A DNA stretch of 64,000 nt from Rubripirellula sp. (GTDB lineage Bacteria; Planctomycetota; Planctomycetia; Pirellulales; Pirellulaceae): assembly GCA_012270065.1 (NCBI GenBank), contig JAAXJB010000078.1, forward strand, positions 19,987-83,986, given 5' to 3'. Below, piece by piece: positions 47,440 to 57,897 of the stretch (its first letter is position 1; each line of letters opens with the position of its first letter). Under the pieces are notes generated by a model. The model saw only the letters and a program-made list of their open reading frames with translations, was not told the DNA's origin and searched no databases. Made by a program: the position numbers and the translations under genes.

Positions 47440-48225
47440 ATGCCCGAAGGCCATAAAACCCACTTTCTCGCCCGCGAACATCACGCACTATTGGCAGGCG
47501 AACCACTGAGTGTGAGCAGTCCCCAAGGACGATTCTCAACCGATGCGAAGAAGGTCAGCGGTAAACATCTCGCCTCGGTCAGCGCGACCGGCAAACATCT
47601 CTTTTATGAGTTTGAGGGTGGATCCATCATCCACGTGCACCTGGGCAGATATGGCAAATTCCGCCGACACAAATCGCCTGCACCTGAACCAGTTGGACAG
47701 GTTCGCATGCGAATGACCGCTTCGGAAGTCTGCATCGATCTGAATGGGCCGACCACTTGCAGGGTAATCGATCACGAGATCAAGCGCAGCGTGATCGACC
47801 GACTGGGGCCGGACCCTCTGGCCGGCGGTCGGAAAACCGAGGTTTGGAACAACATCAGTCAAAGCGGTCAGCCCATTGGGGCCCTACTTCTTGATCAAAA
47901 AGTCGTCGCAGGCGTTGGAAACATTTTCAGATCCGAGATTCTGTTTGAGGCGGGGTTGGATCCGCACCTTCCAGGCACCGGGCTCTCAAAAGAGGCGTTC
48001 GATCGGCTGTGGAAATCCCTCAAACGGATGATGACTGTGGGTTTAAAACACGGAAAGATCATCGCAGTCACGTCCAAGGAAGCCGGAATGCCTCTTGCCA
48101 AAATCCCTGAAGAACGAAGATTCAGGGTTTATGGTCAAACCGAATGTCCGCAATGCTCGACCCTGATTTCGTCGGTCGAGATTGCATCGCGGCGAATGTA
48201 TGTTTGCAAGCATTGTCAGGTTTGA
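47440..48225 (+). CDS. Fpg/Nei family DNA glycosylase
   Basis: 261 residues. The N-terminus MPEGHKTHFLAREH gives the Pro2 nucleophile and Glu3; the MPEGH form is that of actinobacterial-type Nei/endonuclease VIII relatives. TGKHLFYEFEGG with the conserved Lys, and HVHLGRYGKF follow. The helix-two-turns-helix is VVAGVGNIFRSEILFEAGLDP. A C-terminal zinc finger is CPQCSTLISSVEIASRRMYVCKHCQ. The protein removes oxidised bases and cuts at the resulting abasic site. Which lesion it prefers cannot be read. Confidence 0.93.
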   Translation: MPEGHKTHFLAREHHALLAGEPLSVSSPQGRFSTDAKKVSGKHLASVSATGKHLFYEFEGGSIIHVHLGRYGKFRRHKSPAPEPVGQVRMRMTASEVCIDLNGPTTCRVIDHEIKRSVIDRLGPDPLAGGRKTEVWNNISQSGQPIGALLLDQKVVAGVGNIFRSEILFEAGLDPHLPGTGLSKEAFDRLWKSLKRMMTVGLKHGKIIAVTSKEAGMPLAKIPEERRFRVYGQTECPQCSTLISSVEIASRRMYVCKHCQV

Positions 48226-48387
48226 TGGCACACAACGTCATTTTGAGGATGTTCGTCAGAAACCCGGAGGTGGCTGACACCAGCAGTGACAAATTCCAGA
48301 CAGGGATTGTTGAATTTCGTCAGACGCGCTAGCCTTGTTGGTTCGTGAAGCATCGAACTTGTCCTCCCGAGCGTCCGAAGGCCTTTG

Positions 48388-49809
48388 ATGTCAGCATTGT
48401 CACTGCCCTCATGCCACGGGGTGTTTGCCCTGCTCGCCTCCAATCCAGAAGCGGCACCGATCATCCCATCTTCTCCGTGGATCATGTTGCTTTTTGCAGC
48501 AATCATGTTGGCGACCTATGTTGGAGTGGCCATTGAACCGATGCATAAAACGGTTGCTGCGTTATGCGGCGCGACCGTGCTGATCGGGCTGTCACTCGCT
48601 CTGAATCTATTTGAATACGAGAAGATCTATGAGATTCTTGAAGAAGATCTCAATATTTTCGGAGTCATCATCGGAACGGGAATTCTGGTTGACGTCATTG
48701 GTAAGAGTGGACTGTTTCATTTCTTGAGCATGTGGATCGTCCGCTTCACAGGCGGGCGAGCATCAGCACTTTTTCTGACACTGTGTGCGGTCACTTTTCT
48801 TTTCGTCGCAGTTTTGACCATCGTGCCTGCCATGCTGATCCTCAGTTCGCTTGTACTGGTGATCTGCAGGTCATTGAATTACAAACCTGTGCCGCTTCTG
48901 CTGAGTGTTGCAATCTGTGCCAACAGTGGCGCGATTGCCACATTTGCCAGTGGCCTTCCGAATATCATGATCGGGACTGCAGCGAGCATTCCCTATGCCC
49001 AGTTTCTTCAGGTTTCCCTGCCGTATGCCCTCATCAGCTTGATCATTGCTGTTATTGGTTTACGGTTTTTCTTTCGGAATGAACTGCCATGGAAACAGAC
49101 CGCCGAAGAGCAGGCCCTTCTTCGCCAACAAATTGAATCGTTCGATCCGTGGGCAATGGTCGAAAACCGGAAAGTTCTTTTACGTAGCGCTGTCATTCTG
49201 ACGGCCACTGTACTGGGTTTTGTATTTGCCCAGCAGATCGGTGTCGGAATGGATTTTATCGCCATGGTAGGCGCAACTGCGGCTTTGTTATTTGCCGGCA
49301 AGGGAGTGGAGGATGCGATCCAGAAAGTAAACTGGACTGTCATACTTTTTTTCATGGGTCTGTTCATCATCATTGGTTGTGTAAAACAGACAGGTGCGCT
49401 GGCTTGGGTCGCCCAGCAAGTGATTGCCTTATCAGATAATGAAATGTCATTATTGCTTCCACTGCTGGGGGTTTTTTCTGCTGTTGCCAGCTCGATCGTC
49501 GACAATATCCCCGTCGCAGCCACCCTGATTCCTATCGTTCGCGACATTTCCGGAAACGGTGTTCCCGCTGAACCACTTTGGTGGACGCTGATCATCTGTT
49601 GCAATCTGGGTGGCAATGGTACACCGATCGGTTCCATCTCATGCGTGATTGCAATTTATGCTCTGAAGAAGGAGGCCGGGGAGACCGTTGGCTGGGGCAT
49701 GTTCCTGAAACTGGGTGGAATGATCATGTTGTTGCAGGTGATCGGCGCGATCATTTACATAAGCTTCATTCACCACGAGGGTTGGATTCCACCGCTGATT
49801 GCTCACTGA
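48388..49809 (+). CDS. ArsB/NhaD-type ion transporter superfamily permease
   Basis: 473 residues from ATG 48388 (a TTG codon directly precedes it). About 11-12 hydrophobic segments. The pattern EPMHKTVAALCGATVLIGL, NIFGVIIGTGILVDVIGKSGLFHFLSMW, ANSGAIATFASGLPNIMIG, VNWTVILFFMGLFIIIGCVKQTGAL and SSIVDNIPVAATLIPIV plus NLGGNGTPIGS is typical of the IT superfamily (SLC13/ArsB/NhaD, COG1055-like). The SxxxDNIP and GGNGTPIGS hairpins are the substrate-binding repeats. It could export sodium or protons or move anions such as arsenite; the substrate cannot be decided. The neighbour downstream is a universal-stress protein. Confidence 0.85.
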   Translation: MSALSLPSCHGVFALLASNPEAAPIIPSSPWIMLLFAAIMLATYVGVAIEPMHKTVAALCGATVLIGLSLALNLFEYEKIYEILEEDLNIFGVIIGTGILVDVIGKSGLFHFLSMWIVRFTGGRASALFLTLCAVTFLFVAVLTIVPAMLILSSLVLVICRSLNYKPVPLLLSVAICANSGAIATFASGLPNIMIGTAASIPYAQFLQVSLPYALISLIIAVIGLRFFFRNELPWKQTAEEQALLRQQIESFDPWAMVENRKVLLRSAVILTATVLGFVFAQQIGVGMDFIAMVGATAALLFAGKGVEDAIQKVNWTVILFFMGLFIIIGCVKQTGALAWVAQQVIALSDNEMSLLLPLLGVFSAVASSIVDNIPVAATLIPIVRDISGNGVPAEPLWWTLIICCNLGGNGTPIGSISCVIAIYALKKEAGETVGWGMFLKLGGMIMLLQVIGAIIYISFIHHEGWIPPLIAH

Positions 49810-49981
49810 CCGTTGATTCAACCGGGTTGCTGCCGGGACCCAAGCAGGCTCGCACTACGAAAAGCGTGGCGTGGTGCACAGGCAAGTGGAAAACCATTCA
49901 CGCAAACGTGGTGCATTGGGTTAAAATCGAACGAAGCGTCGTTCGCCCTGTCTCACGCAAAAAAGATTGAGAGAACAAAAC

Positions 49982-50935
49982 ATGAGCACAGGTTCAGAAG
50001 CCAATGAACTGGATCGCGAAGTTGACGCATCGATGCGAATGTTCGAAAAGGCACAAGTGGGATCAGCTGCATCGCTGACGCCCATCAAACCATCTCGCGT
50101 TCTGATTGTTCTCGATGGGTCATCCCAGGATGACAATACGGTGGCATCGGCACAGCACCTTCGTGAACACCATGACACCGAGACCATGGTATTGGACGCA
50201 AGAGACGGCAAAACAGAAGAGGACGAGGATCTCGCTATTCCAAGGGCAGCAGAAATCTCCGGAGCGAGACCTGTCCAGCGAAGGGATGGCGATTCCTACG
50301 ACGCAATTCTTGCAGCAGTTACGGAACTTTCCGTGGACTTGCTCATCGTGCCCAGTCCATTCGGTCGCTCCTTTGATAATATCGGCACAGATAGTGCTGG
50401 CACTGTGATGGATGTCCTGTTGTCACGCTGCCCCATTCCCATGCTGGTGATGCGACGTGATGACCAGCAATTGAGCGACTGTATCCAGCAAGTTGAAGTC
50501 GTGGTTGGAAGCGAATGCGAGGTCGAATCGAAAGCAGCTGCGTGGAGTTTCGGTTTGGCAGGATCTTCCGCAAAAGTCACTCTGAATCTGGTGCTGGAAA
50601 AAGAACACTTTGAGAATATCCGCTCGATCATTGAAGCCATCCAGCCGGAAACCCAGCTTGATGAAGCACAGTTCAGCGCTGCATTGACGAAGACTCACCA
50701 TACTCTCCACGGTGCGATGGCAAAAACGGCCTCGGCTCTCAACATGAGCTACAGATTGCACCCCATCGCCGGTGAAGTTGCTCCACCAAATTCTCTCGAT
50801 CAAAGCACCAGGTTGCTCATGGTCCTGCCACTGGAAGTGGACGACCGATTTGGACAGGGATTTGTCCAGGATCGGATCCGTAGAAGTCCACACCCTGTTC
50901 TGGTCGTGTCAGGTCATGTTCCGAAAACCAACTAG
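49982..50935 (+). CDS. tandem universal stress protein-like protein
   Basis: 317 residues from ATG 49982. Two USP-like halves. The first (residues 38-150) runs SRVLIVLDGSSQDDNTVASAQ to DLLIVPSPFGRSF...GTVMDVLLSRCPIPMLVMRR, with a G-2x-like ATP-region pattern that is partly degenerate. The second (residues 165-317) ends in IRRSPHPVLVVSG. An N-terminal 35-residue tail is acidic. USPs modulate stress survival and transport; an association with the permease upstream (172 bp) is plausible. Confidence 0.75.
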   Translation: MSTGSEANELDREVDASMRMFEKAQVGSAASLTPIKPSRVLIVLDGSSQDDNTVASAQHLREHHDTETMVLDARDGKTEEDEDLAIPRAAEISGARPVQRRDGDSYDAILAAVTELSVDLLIVPSPFGRSFDNIGTDSAGTVMDVLLSRCPIPMLVMRRDDQQLSDCIQQVEVVVGSECEVESKAAAWSFGLAGSSAKVTLNLVLEKEHFENIRSIIEAIQPETQLDEAQFSAALTKTHHTLHGAMAKTASALNMSYRLHPIAGEVAPPNSLDQSTRLLMVLPLEVDDRFGQGFVQDRIRRSPHPVLVVSGHVPKTN

Positions 50936-50983
50936 AACTGCGGTCTGAACCGACTGATTGAAACCGATGACCCACTTTCTCAC

Positions 50984-53269
50984 ATGACATCCTTTGCGTT
51001 CGAGCCGATTTACGGGTCCCTGCTGCTTGCCATGGCTGTTGCAGCAGTCACCGTTGGTGTAATTCTCGCTGTTACACCCCCAACGAACGATACCCGAAGA
51101 CGGAAGTGGTTGATCGCGCTTCGCCTGTTGGCGGCAACAATGCTGTTGTTGGCTGCATTTCGACCCGCGCTTTTTCGTACCGACAACCAGCTGGCAGAAG
51201 CAGCTCTGATCATTGCGATCGACACGTCCCGCAGCATGAGCCTTCCCGATGGGGACGGTAATTCAAGGTGGGAAACACAGGCAAAGGTATGGAAAATACT
51301 CGCTGACAACATCCTCGGGCTCGATAACCAGTTGGATGTCAAACTTCTGACCTACGATTCCGAAGCAAAATCTGTTGCTGCTCCCTCGTCTGAATCCCTG
51401 ACATCCCTGACTCCATCTGGCAAGTCGACCGACATTTCCGCGGCCGCTTTGAGTGCCATGCAAGCAGCGGAGGGCCAGCCACTCGCAGGCATTGTATTGA
51501 TTGGCGATGGGACACAGACATCGGATCAACAAGGCACTGGAGCTCAACGGGTCGCAGAAACCCTCGACTCGCTGGGCGTTCCATTATGGACAGTCCCGGT
51601 AGGTCCGGCTGCCGGCATCTCGGCGTCACGGGATGCAGCTGTTGAAAGTCTGCCAGAGAGCTACCAGCTTTTTGCCGGGAATGAATTCGACGTCAAGTTT
51701 CAGGTTTCCACTCGCGGCATGTCAGGTATCGACGTCCCCATCCGGCTCACATGGATCGATGCCGAGGGAAACACCACTGAGGTTGCCAAGAGACAGATCG
51801 TACCCACGAAGGCCACCGACGTTACACCTGTCAGCATTCCAATCCAGACGCCACAACCTGGTACCTATCGGCTCAAGGTGGAAGCCATCCCGATCGAGAA
51901 GGAGTTGGTTGATACCAACAACACTCAATTTGCCTTCGTTGAAGTGCGTGACGGAGGGGGCAGAATCCTTTATCTGGAAGGTACACCGCGTCTTGAACAG
52001 ACCTTCCTGCGACGTTCCCTGCGACGCTTTCCTGACCTCGCTCTGGATTATCAATGGATTCCCGCTGATACCGTTGACCGTTGGCCTGTTGATCTGAATG
52101 GGGCATTCGAACCTGGTAAATATGACATCTACATCATCGGTGACCTCCATGCAGATGCCATTGGTGAAGAGCAATTACGGCAGCTCGCTGACACGATTGG
52201 AAAGGGTGCCGGACTAATAACACTGGGGGGTGTTTTTTCCTATGGAGGTGGCGGATACGCAAATTCGCCTCTCGCGCGCGTTCTACCCGTTCAAATGGAT
52301 CCAAATCGGGCTCGCTCTGCTGGCAGCCCACGTGATCCTGCCGAGGGAAGTCAAATTGACTCTGACGTGAGACCAGAACTCTCTCGTGCACACCCCATTA
52401 CCGACCTTGGTGGCGCCGCACCTGCGAACATCTGGAAAGAGTTGCCGCCGTTACTGGGTGCGAATCGACTGGTTGGTCCCAAGGTCGCACCGGGTGTGCA
52501 GGTCATTCTGGAAACAGAGACAGATGATCCACTCTTGATCATTGGGGAATATGGCCGTGGTCGCTTGGCAGCACTTGCCTTCGATTCAACGTGGCGTTGG
52601 TGGAAAAGCGGTCGCAACGAAGTGCACCGACGATTTTGGCGGCAAATGGCATTATGGCTTCTGTCACGTGAAAACAGTGGAGACCGGCGATTGGTGATCA
52701 CCATCGATCAACGTCGATTTGCAACCGACAAACCACCAGAGTTTCGAGTTGAAATGCAATCTCTCACCGAACAAAACGCGGCTACCCCTTTGGTCGCAGA
52801 AATCGTGGCTGAAGATGGCAAGACAATGCCACTCAATACAAGCACGGAGGGCAGCGGCAATCAATCAAACCGCTTCGCTCAAGCGATCCGGGGACGTATT
52901 CCCGAACTTCCCGTTGGCTTCTATCGGCTCCGCGTGCGTGGAAAAGCAGCTGATTCCGACTTACCACCAGAACAGCTCGCTTTTCAGGTCATCGACAAAA
53001 GTCGGGAGTTGGCACAACCACTGGCAGATCCGGCTTACCTGAAGCAACTTGCTGCTCTGACCGCTGACCACGGAGGCACGTTTTTTCTTCCGGAAGACGC
53101 AAATGACCTGGTCAGCAGGATCAAAGAACGCCGCAGTCTTGCCGAAACGCCGGTTGTCGAAAAGTTCCGGCTCGGCGACGGGCCATTTACCGGATGGTTG
53201 CTATTCGGCATCTTTGCCTGCACTCTTTCGGCAGAGTGGTTTCTGAGGCGGCAGTGGGGCCTGGCGTGA
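50984..53269 (+). CDS. VWA-domain membrane protein with glutamine-amidotransferase-like core
   Basis: 761 residues. Two N-terminal helices (residues 10-30 and 42-62) precede a von Willebrand A domain (ALIIAIDTSRSMSLPDG, MIDAS DxSxS; residues 72-225). A beta-sandwich follows (residues 230-320), then a ThuA/amidotransferase-like region (ILYLEGTPRLEQTFLRRSL, GLITLGGVFSYGGGGY, GRGRLAALAFDSTWRWW). The C-terminus has one more helix (WLLFGIFACTLSAEWFLRR). This is the layout of large planctomycete proteins encoded near BatA/MoxR operons. No MoxR is adjacent here. It probably acts as a membrane scaffold; function unknown. Confidence 0.82.
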   Translation: MTSFAFEPIYGSLLLAMAVAAVTVGVILAVTPPTNDTRRRKWLIALRLLAATMLLLAAFRPALFRTDNQLAEAALIIAIDTSRSMSLPDGDGNSRWETQAKVWKILADNILGLDNQLDVKLLTYDSEAKSVAAPSSESLTSLTPSGKSTDISAAALSAMQAAEGQPLAGIVLIGDGTQTSDQQGTGAQRVAETLDSLGVPLWTVPVGPAAGISASRDAAVESLPESYQLFAGNEFDVKFQVSTRGMSGIDVPIRLTWIDAEGNTTEVAKRQIVPTKATDVTPVSIPIQTPQPGTYRLKVEAIPIEKELVDTNNTQFAFVEVRDGGGRILYLEGTPRLEQTFLRRSLRRFPDLALDYQWIPADTVDRWPVDLNGAFEPGKYDIYIIGDLHADAIGEEQLRQLADTIGKGAGLITLGGVFSYGGGGYANSPLARVLPVQMDPNRARSAGSPRDPAEGSQIDSDVRPELSRAHPITDLGGAAPANIWKELPPLLGANRLVGPKVAPGVQVILETETDDPLLIIGEYGRGRLAALAFDSTWRWWKSGRNEVHRRFWRQMALWLLSRENSGDRRLVITIDQRRFATDKPPEFRVEMQSLTEQNAATPLVAEIVAEDGKTMPLNTSTEGSGNQSNRFAQAIRGRIPELPVGFYRLRVRGKAADSDLPPEQLAFQVIDKSRELAQPLADPAYLKQLAALTADHGGTFFLPEDANDLVSRIKERRSLAETPVVEKFRLGDGPFTGWLLFGIFACTLSAEWFLRRQWGLA

Positions 53270-53355
53270 CAGAATCGCAATGAGGTTTCACCGTCTGATC
53301 CACAAACTACCTTGACGTCCAACCGGGGACGAACACGGCATCGTGGACATGATGA

Positions 53356-55146
53356 TCAGAAATTCGCCTGATGGTGCAACTCAAAAAGCTCTTGGGCTGT
53401 CATTTTCTGCACTTCACGATCGTACGTCATCAATCCGTTGACCTCACCCTCAACATCGGTCGTCTGAGTATAGACGCCTGCTGCTACACCTCTGCGGCGG
53501 AGCTTCATCAGTTGCTCAAACGTTTTGCGATAACGCTGGCTGTATTCCTCTTTTGTGGCTGGTAAGTCCCCATATCCCCAATTCCGCATTTCCGGATTCC
53601 ACTGATGCCCAGCAACCACCAGACCGTGACCACCAAATTCACCAATCACCTTCACATAATCATCGAACCTGCGGTCTTCGAATGGAAACATGGGTTCAGG
53701 ATAATTGTGGCGATCAGCAACATCACCCACGGGAAAGAAGTTCCCTCCACTGGCAATATTCAATAATCGGGTGACGTCGAGATTTTCCATCAGCTGTCCG
53801 ACACGAATCGTTTCGTGTTGCCCCCAACGCTCGTTGAAAGGTATCCACATCACGATCGAAGGATGATTCCGCAGACTGCTCACCATTGCCTTCAGTTCCG
53901 TGATGAATTGGGCATGCTGATCGGCTGGCCATGAATCTTCAACAGGATTGGGTGCCAGTTTGCTCCAGAATGGCCGTCCACCAGTACTTGGCATATCCTG
54001 CCAGACCAGCATCCCGACTCGATCACAATGGGCGTAAAACCGCCGCGGTTCCACTTTGATATGTTTTCGAATCATGTTGAATCCAGCCTGCTTCAGGAAA
54101 TCAACATCAAACCGCATGGCCTCATCGCTTGGAGGGGTCAACAATCCATCTGGCCACCAGCCCTGATCAAGTGGTCCATAATGGAAAATCACTTTCCCAT
54201 TGAGAGTCATTCTGATCTGGCCCGCTGGCCCTCGGATCGTCCCTACTTCGCGCATTGCTGCATAAGACTCCACTCGATCAACCAGAACGTCACGTTCATA
54301 CAAATCCATGGTGATGTCATAAAGATGAGGTTGATCAGGTGACCACAACTTTGCATCCGGTATTCGAACACTCAAAGCCGCATCCGCCGTTCCCACAACA
54401 TGGTCACCATCGCGCACAGTAATGACGATGCGTTCTTCCTTGAGTGGTTCACCTGCCAGAGTTGGCAGGACACGCAAGGTACCCTCGGCAATCCGGGGCT
54501 TCATTTTGACCATCCTGAAGTGCCTTGCAGGAACGTCTTCCAGCCAGACAGTCTGCCAGATACCTGACACGCGGGTGTAATAGATTCCCTTGGGTTTCAA
54601 TGACTGTTTGCCGAGAGTTTGCGTGGCTGCGGTCTCGTCAATCACACTCACAATCAATTCATTTTCGCCCGCTCTCAAGGCGCTGGTGATATCGAATTGA
54701 AATGGATCACTGCTTCCCAGATGGGATCCAATGTCTGTTCCATTGAGATAGATCCTGCACGCGTAATCAACCGCTTCAAAGTGCAGATGCGTACGGTGGC
54801 CAGCAGGAGTCTCATGGCGAAAGGTCCGCCGATACCACAAAGTCTCACCTGGCTCCAACAATCGCTTCACACCGCTGAGTGCAGATTCGAGGGGAAAGGG
54901 AACAAGGATTTCTCCCTGATACACCTCGGGAATCCTACTCTGCTGACCCACACTGTACTGCCAAAGACCATTGAGGTTTTTCCACTTGTCTTCGCGACGA
55001 AATTGGGGGCGAGGATACTCTCGCCATGCATTCTGGGGCGTCACCTGTTTTCCCCATCGGGTCATCATCACACCCTGCGGAACCTTCCATTCACCATCCG
55101 CGACGGTTGCCAGAATCCCAAGGATCAAGCAGCAACAGTACCTCAT
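53356..55146 (-). CDS. secreted GH2 family glycosidase (beta-galactosidase/glucuronidase/mannosidase type)
   Basis: 596 residues. The signal peptide is MRYCCCLILGILATVADG. The jelly-roll sugar-binding domain (residues 50-220: WKNLNGLWQYSV, VPFPLESALSG, YRRTF, HFEAVDYACRIYLNGTDIGSHLG), an Ig-like domain and a TIM barrel from about residue 310 follow. Catalytic residues are Glu439 (acid/base, MWIPFNERWG) and Glu503 (nucleophile, VIGEFGG). Total length is at the short end of GH2. The substrate is not predictable from the motifs seen. It is solitary, between the VWA gene (convergent) and rlmN. Confidence 0.9.
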   Translation of the reverse strand: MRYCCCLILGILATVADGEWKVPQGVMMTRWGKQVTPQNAWREYPRPQFRREDKWKNLNGLWQYSVGQQSRIPEVYQGEILVPFPLESALSGVKRLLEPGETLWYRRTFRHETPAGHRTHLHFEAVDYACRIYLNGTDIGSHLGSSDPFQFDITSALRAGENELIVSVIDETAATQTLGKQSLKPKGIYYTRVSGIWQTVWLEDVPARHFRMVKMKPRIAEGTLRVLPTLAGEPLKEERIVITVRDGDHVVGTADAALSVRIPDAKLWSPDQPHLYDITMDLYERDVLVDRVESYAAMREVGTIRGPAGQIRMTLNGKVIFHYGPLDQGWWPDGLLTPPSDEAMRFDVDFLKQAGFNMIRKHIKVEPRRFYAHCDRVGMLVWQDMPSTGGRPFWSKLAPNPVEDSWPADQHAQFITELKAMVSSLRNHPSIVMWIPFNERWGQHETIRVGQLMENLDVTRLLNIASGGNFFPVGDVADRHNYPEPMFPFEDRRFDDYVKVIGEFGGHGLVVAGHQWNPEMRNWGYGDLPATKEEYSQRYRKTFEQLMKLRRRGVAAGVYTQTTDVEGEVNGLMTYDREVQKMTAQELFELHHQANF

Positions 55147-55421
55147 GATTTTCTACCTCTCCTGAATACCCTAAAAACGCAATTCCCACACTCTACACAC
55201 ACGAAAAAGGACACAGACGAAGAGGGCCCCTGCATGCTCACCTGAGCTGGTATTACCGCCAGTTGGTTCTCAACAACTGCATTTCATCTGAATTGCCAAC
55301 TCGCCTGCTGCCGTGGTACCAGCAGTGAAAGTCACCATTTCGTGACTCTCGAAGTCGTTTCTGCCAATCGTTCTTTCAATCACCCTGACATTCGTCCAAC
55401 AGCCCCGTCCACCCGCCGCAT

Positions 55422-56636
55422 TCAATTTTGCGTCGATGGTTCTTGATCATTTGAATTGCCCCGATTGCGACGCAACTGCCCACAGGCGGCATCAATCTCG
55501 TCTCCCTTGCGTTGGCGAAACTTGACGTTCACACCACCTGATTCCAGTACCTGTCGAAATTCCGCGATGGATGCTTTCGTTGGCGTCACATAGGGCAAGC
55601 CTTCGACGGGATTGTAGGGAATCACGTTCAATAAAACGGTCCTGTGCTTCAATAGTTTCGCCAACTGTCTTCCGTGATCAGGTGAGTCATTGACACCACC
55701 GAGTAAAACGTACTCGAACGTCAGCCGCCGCCCCGATGAATCAAAATACCGGTCGGCTGCATCAAGAACTTTGTCGATTCCTATCTTCTGGTTCACGGGA
55801 ACAAGTTTGCTGCGCAACTGGTCATTGGGTGCATGCAAACTGACGGCCAGGTTATAGGGAGTTCCATTACTTGCGAGCCGATCGATTGCGGGCGGCAATC
55901 CTACCGTACTGATCGTGATACGTCGCGGGCTGATACCGAGTCCATCTGCGCTCCGAGCAATGTTCAGAGCCCCCAACACGCGATCAAGATTGGCAAGCGG
56001 CTCGCCCATCCCCATCATGACGATATGACTCAACCTCTCGCTGTCTTCAAGCCGTGCCTGAAGCAACAGCATTTGCTCGAGGATTTCACCAGTTGTAAGA
56101 TTCCGATCCACCCCATCGAGTCCACTGGCACAAAAGACACAACCCATCGCACAACCAACCTGGCTGCTCACGCAGATACTTCGTCTCGATCCATCGCGCA
56201 ACAGGACACATTCAACTTCGCCACCGTCCGGCAAACCGATCAACAACTTGTCTGTCCCATCACTGGACTGCACCGCGGCAGTTTGCGATGTCACAAAAAC
56301 ACGAAAAGACTCATCCAACTGGGATCGCAAAGCCTTGGGAAGGTCACTCATTTCCCGAAAATCGGAAATGCGTCGCTGATAAACCCAATGGATGATCTGT
56401 TTTGCGCGAAAACCGGGCTGACCATGCTCAACCAGCCAGTTCTTGAGATCCTCCTGACTGAGGTCCAGCAAGTGCCTGCGTTCATCGCCGGAGTTGGATG
56501 CCGGTGACGAAATTCCAGAATCAATTACAGGAAGATTCACAGTCAGTTGACACGCGTAAAAAGTATGGAAATTTGAATGGTTCTGCCAATCCGTGCGAGG
56601 ATCGAGGTTCCAGCCGCCAATCAGGCGACTCGGCAA
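55422..56636 (-). CDS. rlmN: 23S rRNA (adenine2503-C2)-methyltransferase / tRNA methyltransferase RlmN
   Basis: Up to 404 residues from TTG 56636; a GTG at 56540 would give 372 residues, closer to the family norm, so the start is unsure. A radical-SAM enzyme that methylates A2503 of 23S rRNA. Motifs: GFRAKQIIHWVYQRR, CVSSQVGCAMGCVFCASG (CxxxCxxC cluster), NLTTGEILEQ, MGMGEPLANLD, ISTVGLPPAI, NLAVSLHAP and VKFRQRKGDEIDAACGQL (methylated active-site Cys). The residual N-terminal 32 residues have no family match. Confidence 0.95.
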   Translation of the reverse strand: MPSRLIGGWNLDPRTDWQNHSNFHTFYACQLTVNLPVIDSGISSPASNSGDERRHLLDLSQEDLKNWLVEHGQPGFRAKQIIHWVYQRRISDFREMSDLPKALRSQLDESFRVFVTSQTAAVQSSDGTDKLLIGLPDGGEVECVLLRDGSRRSICVSSQVGCAMGCVFCASGLDGVDRNLTTGEILEQMLLLQARLEDSERLSHIVMMGMGEPLANLDRVLGALNIARSADGLGISPRRITISTVGLPPAIDRLASNGTPYNLAVSLHAPNDQLRSKLVPVNQKIGIDKVLDAADRYFDSSGRRLTFEYVLLGGVNDSPDHGRQLAKLLKHRTVLLNVIPYNPVEGLPYVTPTKASIAEFRQVLESGGVNVKFRQRKGDEIDAACGQLRRNRGNSNDQEPSTQN

Positions 56637-56706
56637 CAGCCGGCCAATGCCTTAATTTATGATCACGTCCTGACCCGTTCCCCTTTCGCCTGAGTGTAAC
56701 CTGCCG

Positions 56707-57897
56707 ATGACAAATAACGAAGTCAACGTAGACGAAGCCCTTGACCGATATCTGACGATTACGGCTATTCCCGGGATAAGCGGCGACGAAGCTGCCGTTG
56801 CAGCCAAGATTGTCGAACTGCTTCGCCAGGCTGGTGTACCCGATTCACAAATTGAATTTGATGGGGCAGAAGAACGCACGAGGCTTGACGGAAACTGTGG
56901 CAATTTGATCGTCTCCCTTCCCGGAAACGGCAATGGCCCACGAACACTGCTGTCGGCTCACATGGATACTGTGCCGATCTGCGTGGGCAGTCAGCCCGTA
57001 GTCGAAGGCGAAGAGGTGCACAGCAGTGCCCCAACGGGTCTGGGAGCAGACGACAGGGCTGGTTGTGGAGCAATCCTGACGGCCATCATTGAAAGACTGA
57101 AACAGGGGGACGAGAATTTTCCACCGGCGGTCGTCAGCTTTCTGGTTCAGGAAGAGATAGGGCTGGAAGGTGCACGCAACCTGGACATCGCCAAAGTCGG
57201 GCAGGTGGATCGAGCCTTCAACTTTGATGGCGGTACAGTCGAAAAACTGACCATTGGTGCCATTGGTGGCGAACGGATGACCATCAAAATCACCGGGATA
57301 CCGGCTCATGCAGGAGTCGCTCCCGAGGAAGGAGCCAGCGCGATTGTGATGGCATCGCGTGCGATCGCTGATCTGCACGCCCGCGGCTGGCTGGGGAAAG
57401 TTCAACAAGAGGGCGAGGAAGGCACTTCGAATGTCGGTGTCTTTCAGGGTGGTGAAGCGACGAATGTCATCACGCCTGAAGTCAATCTGCGTGCCGAGGC
57501 ACGCAGCCATAGTGCCGAAACGCGGACACGCATTGTGAGTGAAATCAGACAGGCGTTCGAACGCGCCGCGGCGGAAGTCAGCAATCACGAAGGAAAATCC
57601 GGTTCCGTTGAATTTACATCCCACGTGGACTACGAGGCGTTCGCTCTGGAAGAGAATCACCCCTCGATCGCAGCAGCAAGTGAAGCAGTTCGCCTGGTAG
57701 GACGTGAACCATTCGCAGAAATTTCCAACGGTGGCCTCGATGCCAACTGGCTGTTCCGGTTGGGTATCGAAGCTGTCACGCTGGGTTGTGGACAACGGAA
57801 CATCCACACCGCCGATGAACGCCTGGTCATTCCTGATTACCTCGATGCGTGCAAGATTGCAACGTGGTTGATCACCGAGGGTGCAAGTAATGAATGA
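56707..57897 (+). CDS. M20 family metallopeptidase (PepT-like)
   Basis: 396 residues. The di-zinc M20 core is visible: LSAHMDTVPI (metal His and catalytic Asp), GLGADDRAGCGAIL (bridging Asp), VQEEIGLEGARNL (catalytic and ligand Glu), FNFDGG (metal Asp) and GCGQRNIHTADERL (final His). The dimerisation (lid) domain spans residues 190-290 (ITGIPAHAGVAPEEGASAI, NVGVFQGGEATNVI). Family members cut tripeptides or amino-acyl derivatives. It is 8-bp overlapped by the BFD-type gene. It is divergent from rlmN. Confidence 0.9.
   Translation: MTNNEVNVDEALDRYLTITAIPGISGDEAAVAAKIVELLRQAGVPDSQIEFDGAEERTRLDGNCGNLIVSLPGNGNGPRTLLSAHMDTVPICVGSQPVVEGEEVHSSAPTGLGADDRAGCGAILTAIIERLKQGDENFPPAVVSFLVQEEIGLEGARNLDIAKVGQVDRAFNFDGGTVEKLTIGAIGGERMTIKITGIPAHAGVAPEEGASAIVMASRAIADLHARGWLGKVQQEGEEGTSNVGVFQGGEATNVITPEVNLRAEARSHSAETRTRIVSEIRQAFERAAAEVSNHEGKSGSVEFTSHVDYEAFALEENHPSIAAASEAVRLVGREPFAEISNGGLDANWLFRLGIEAVTLGCGQRNIHTADERLVIPDYLDACKIATWLITEGASNE

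Noticed and set aside
56845..57807. 320-codon minus-strand frame
   Set aside because: It is antisense to the M20 peptidase, whose metal ligands are all visible; the antisense translation is Cys/Phe/Arg-rich and without motif.
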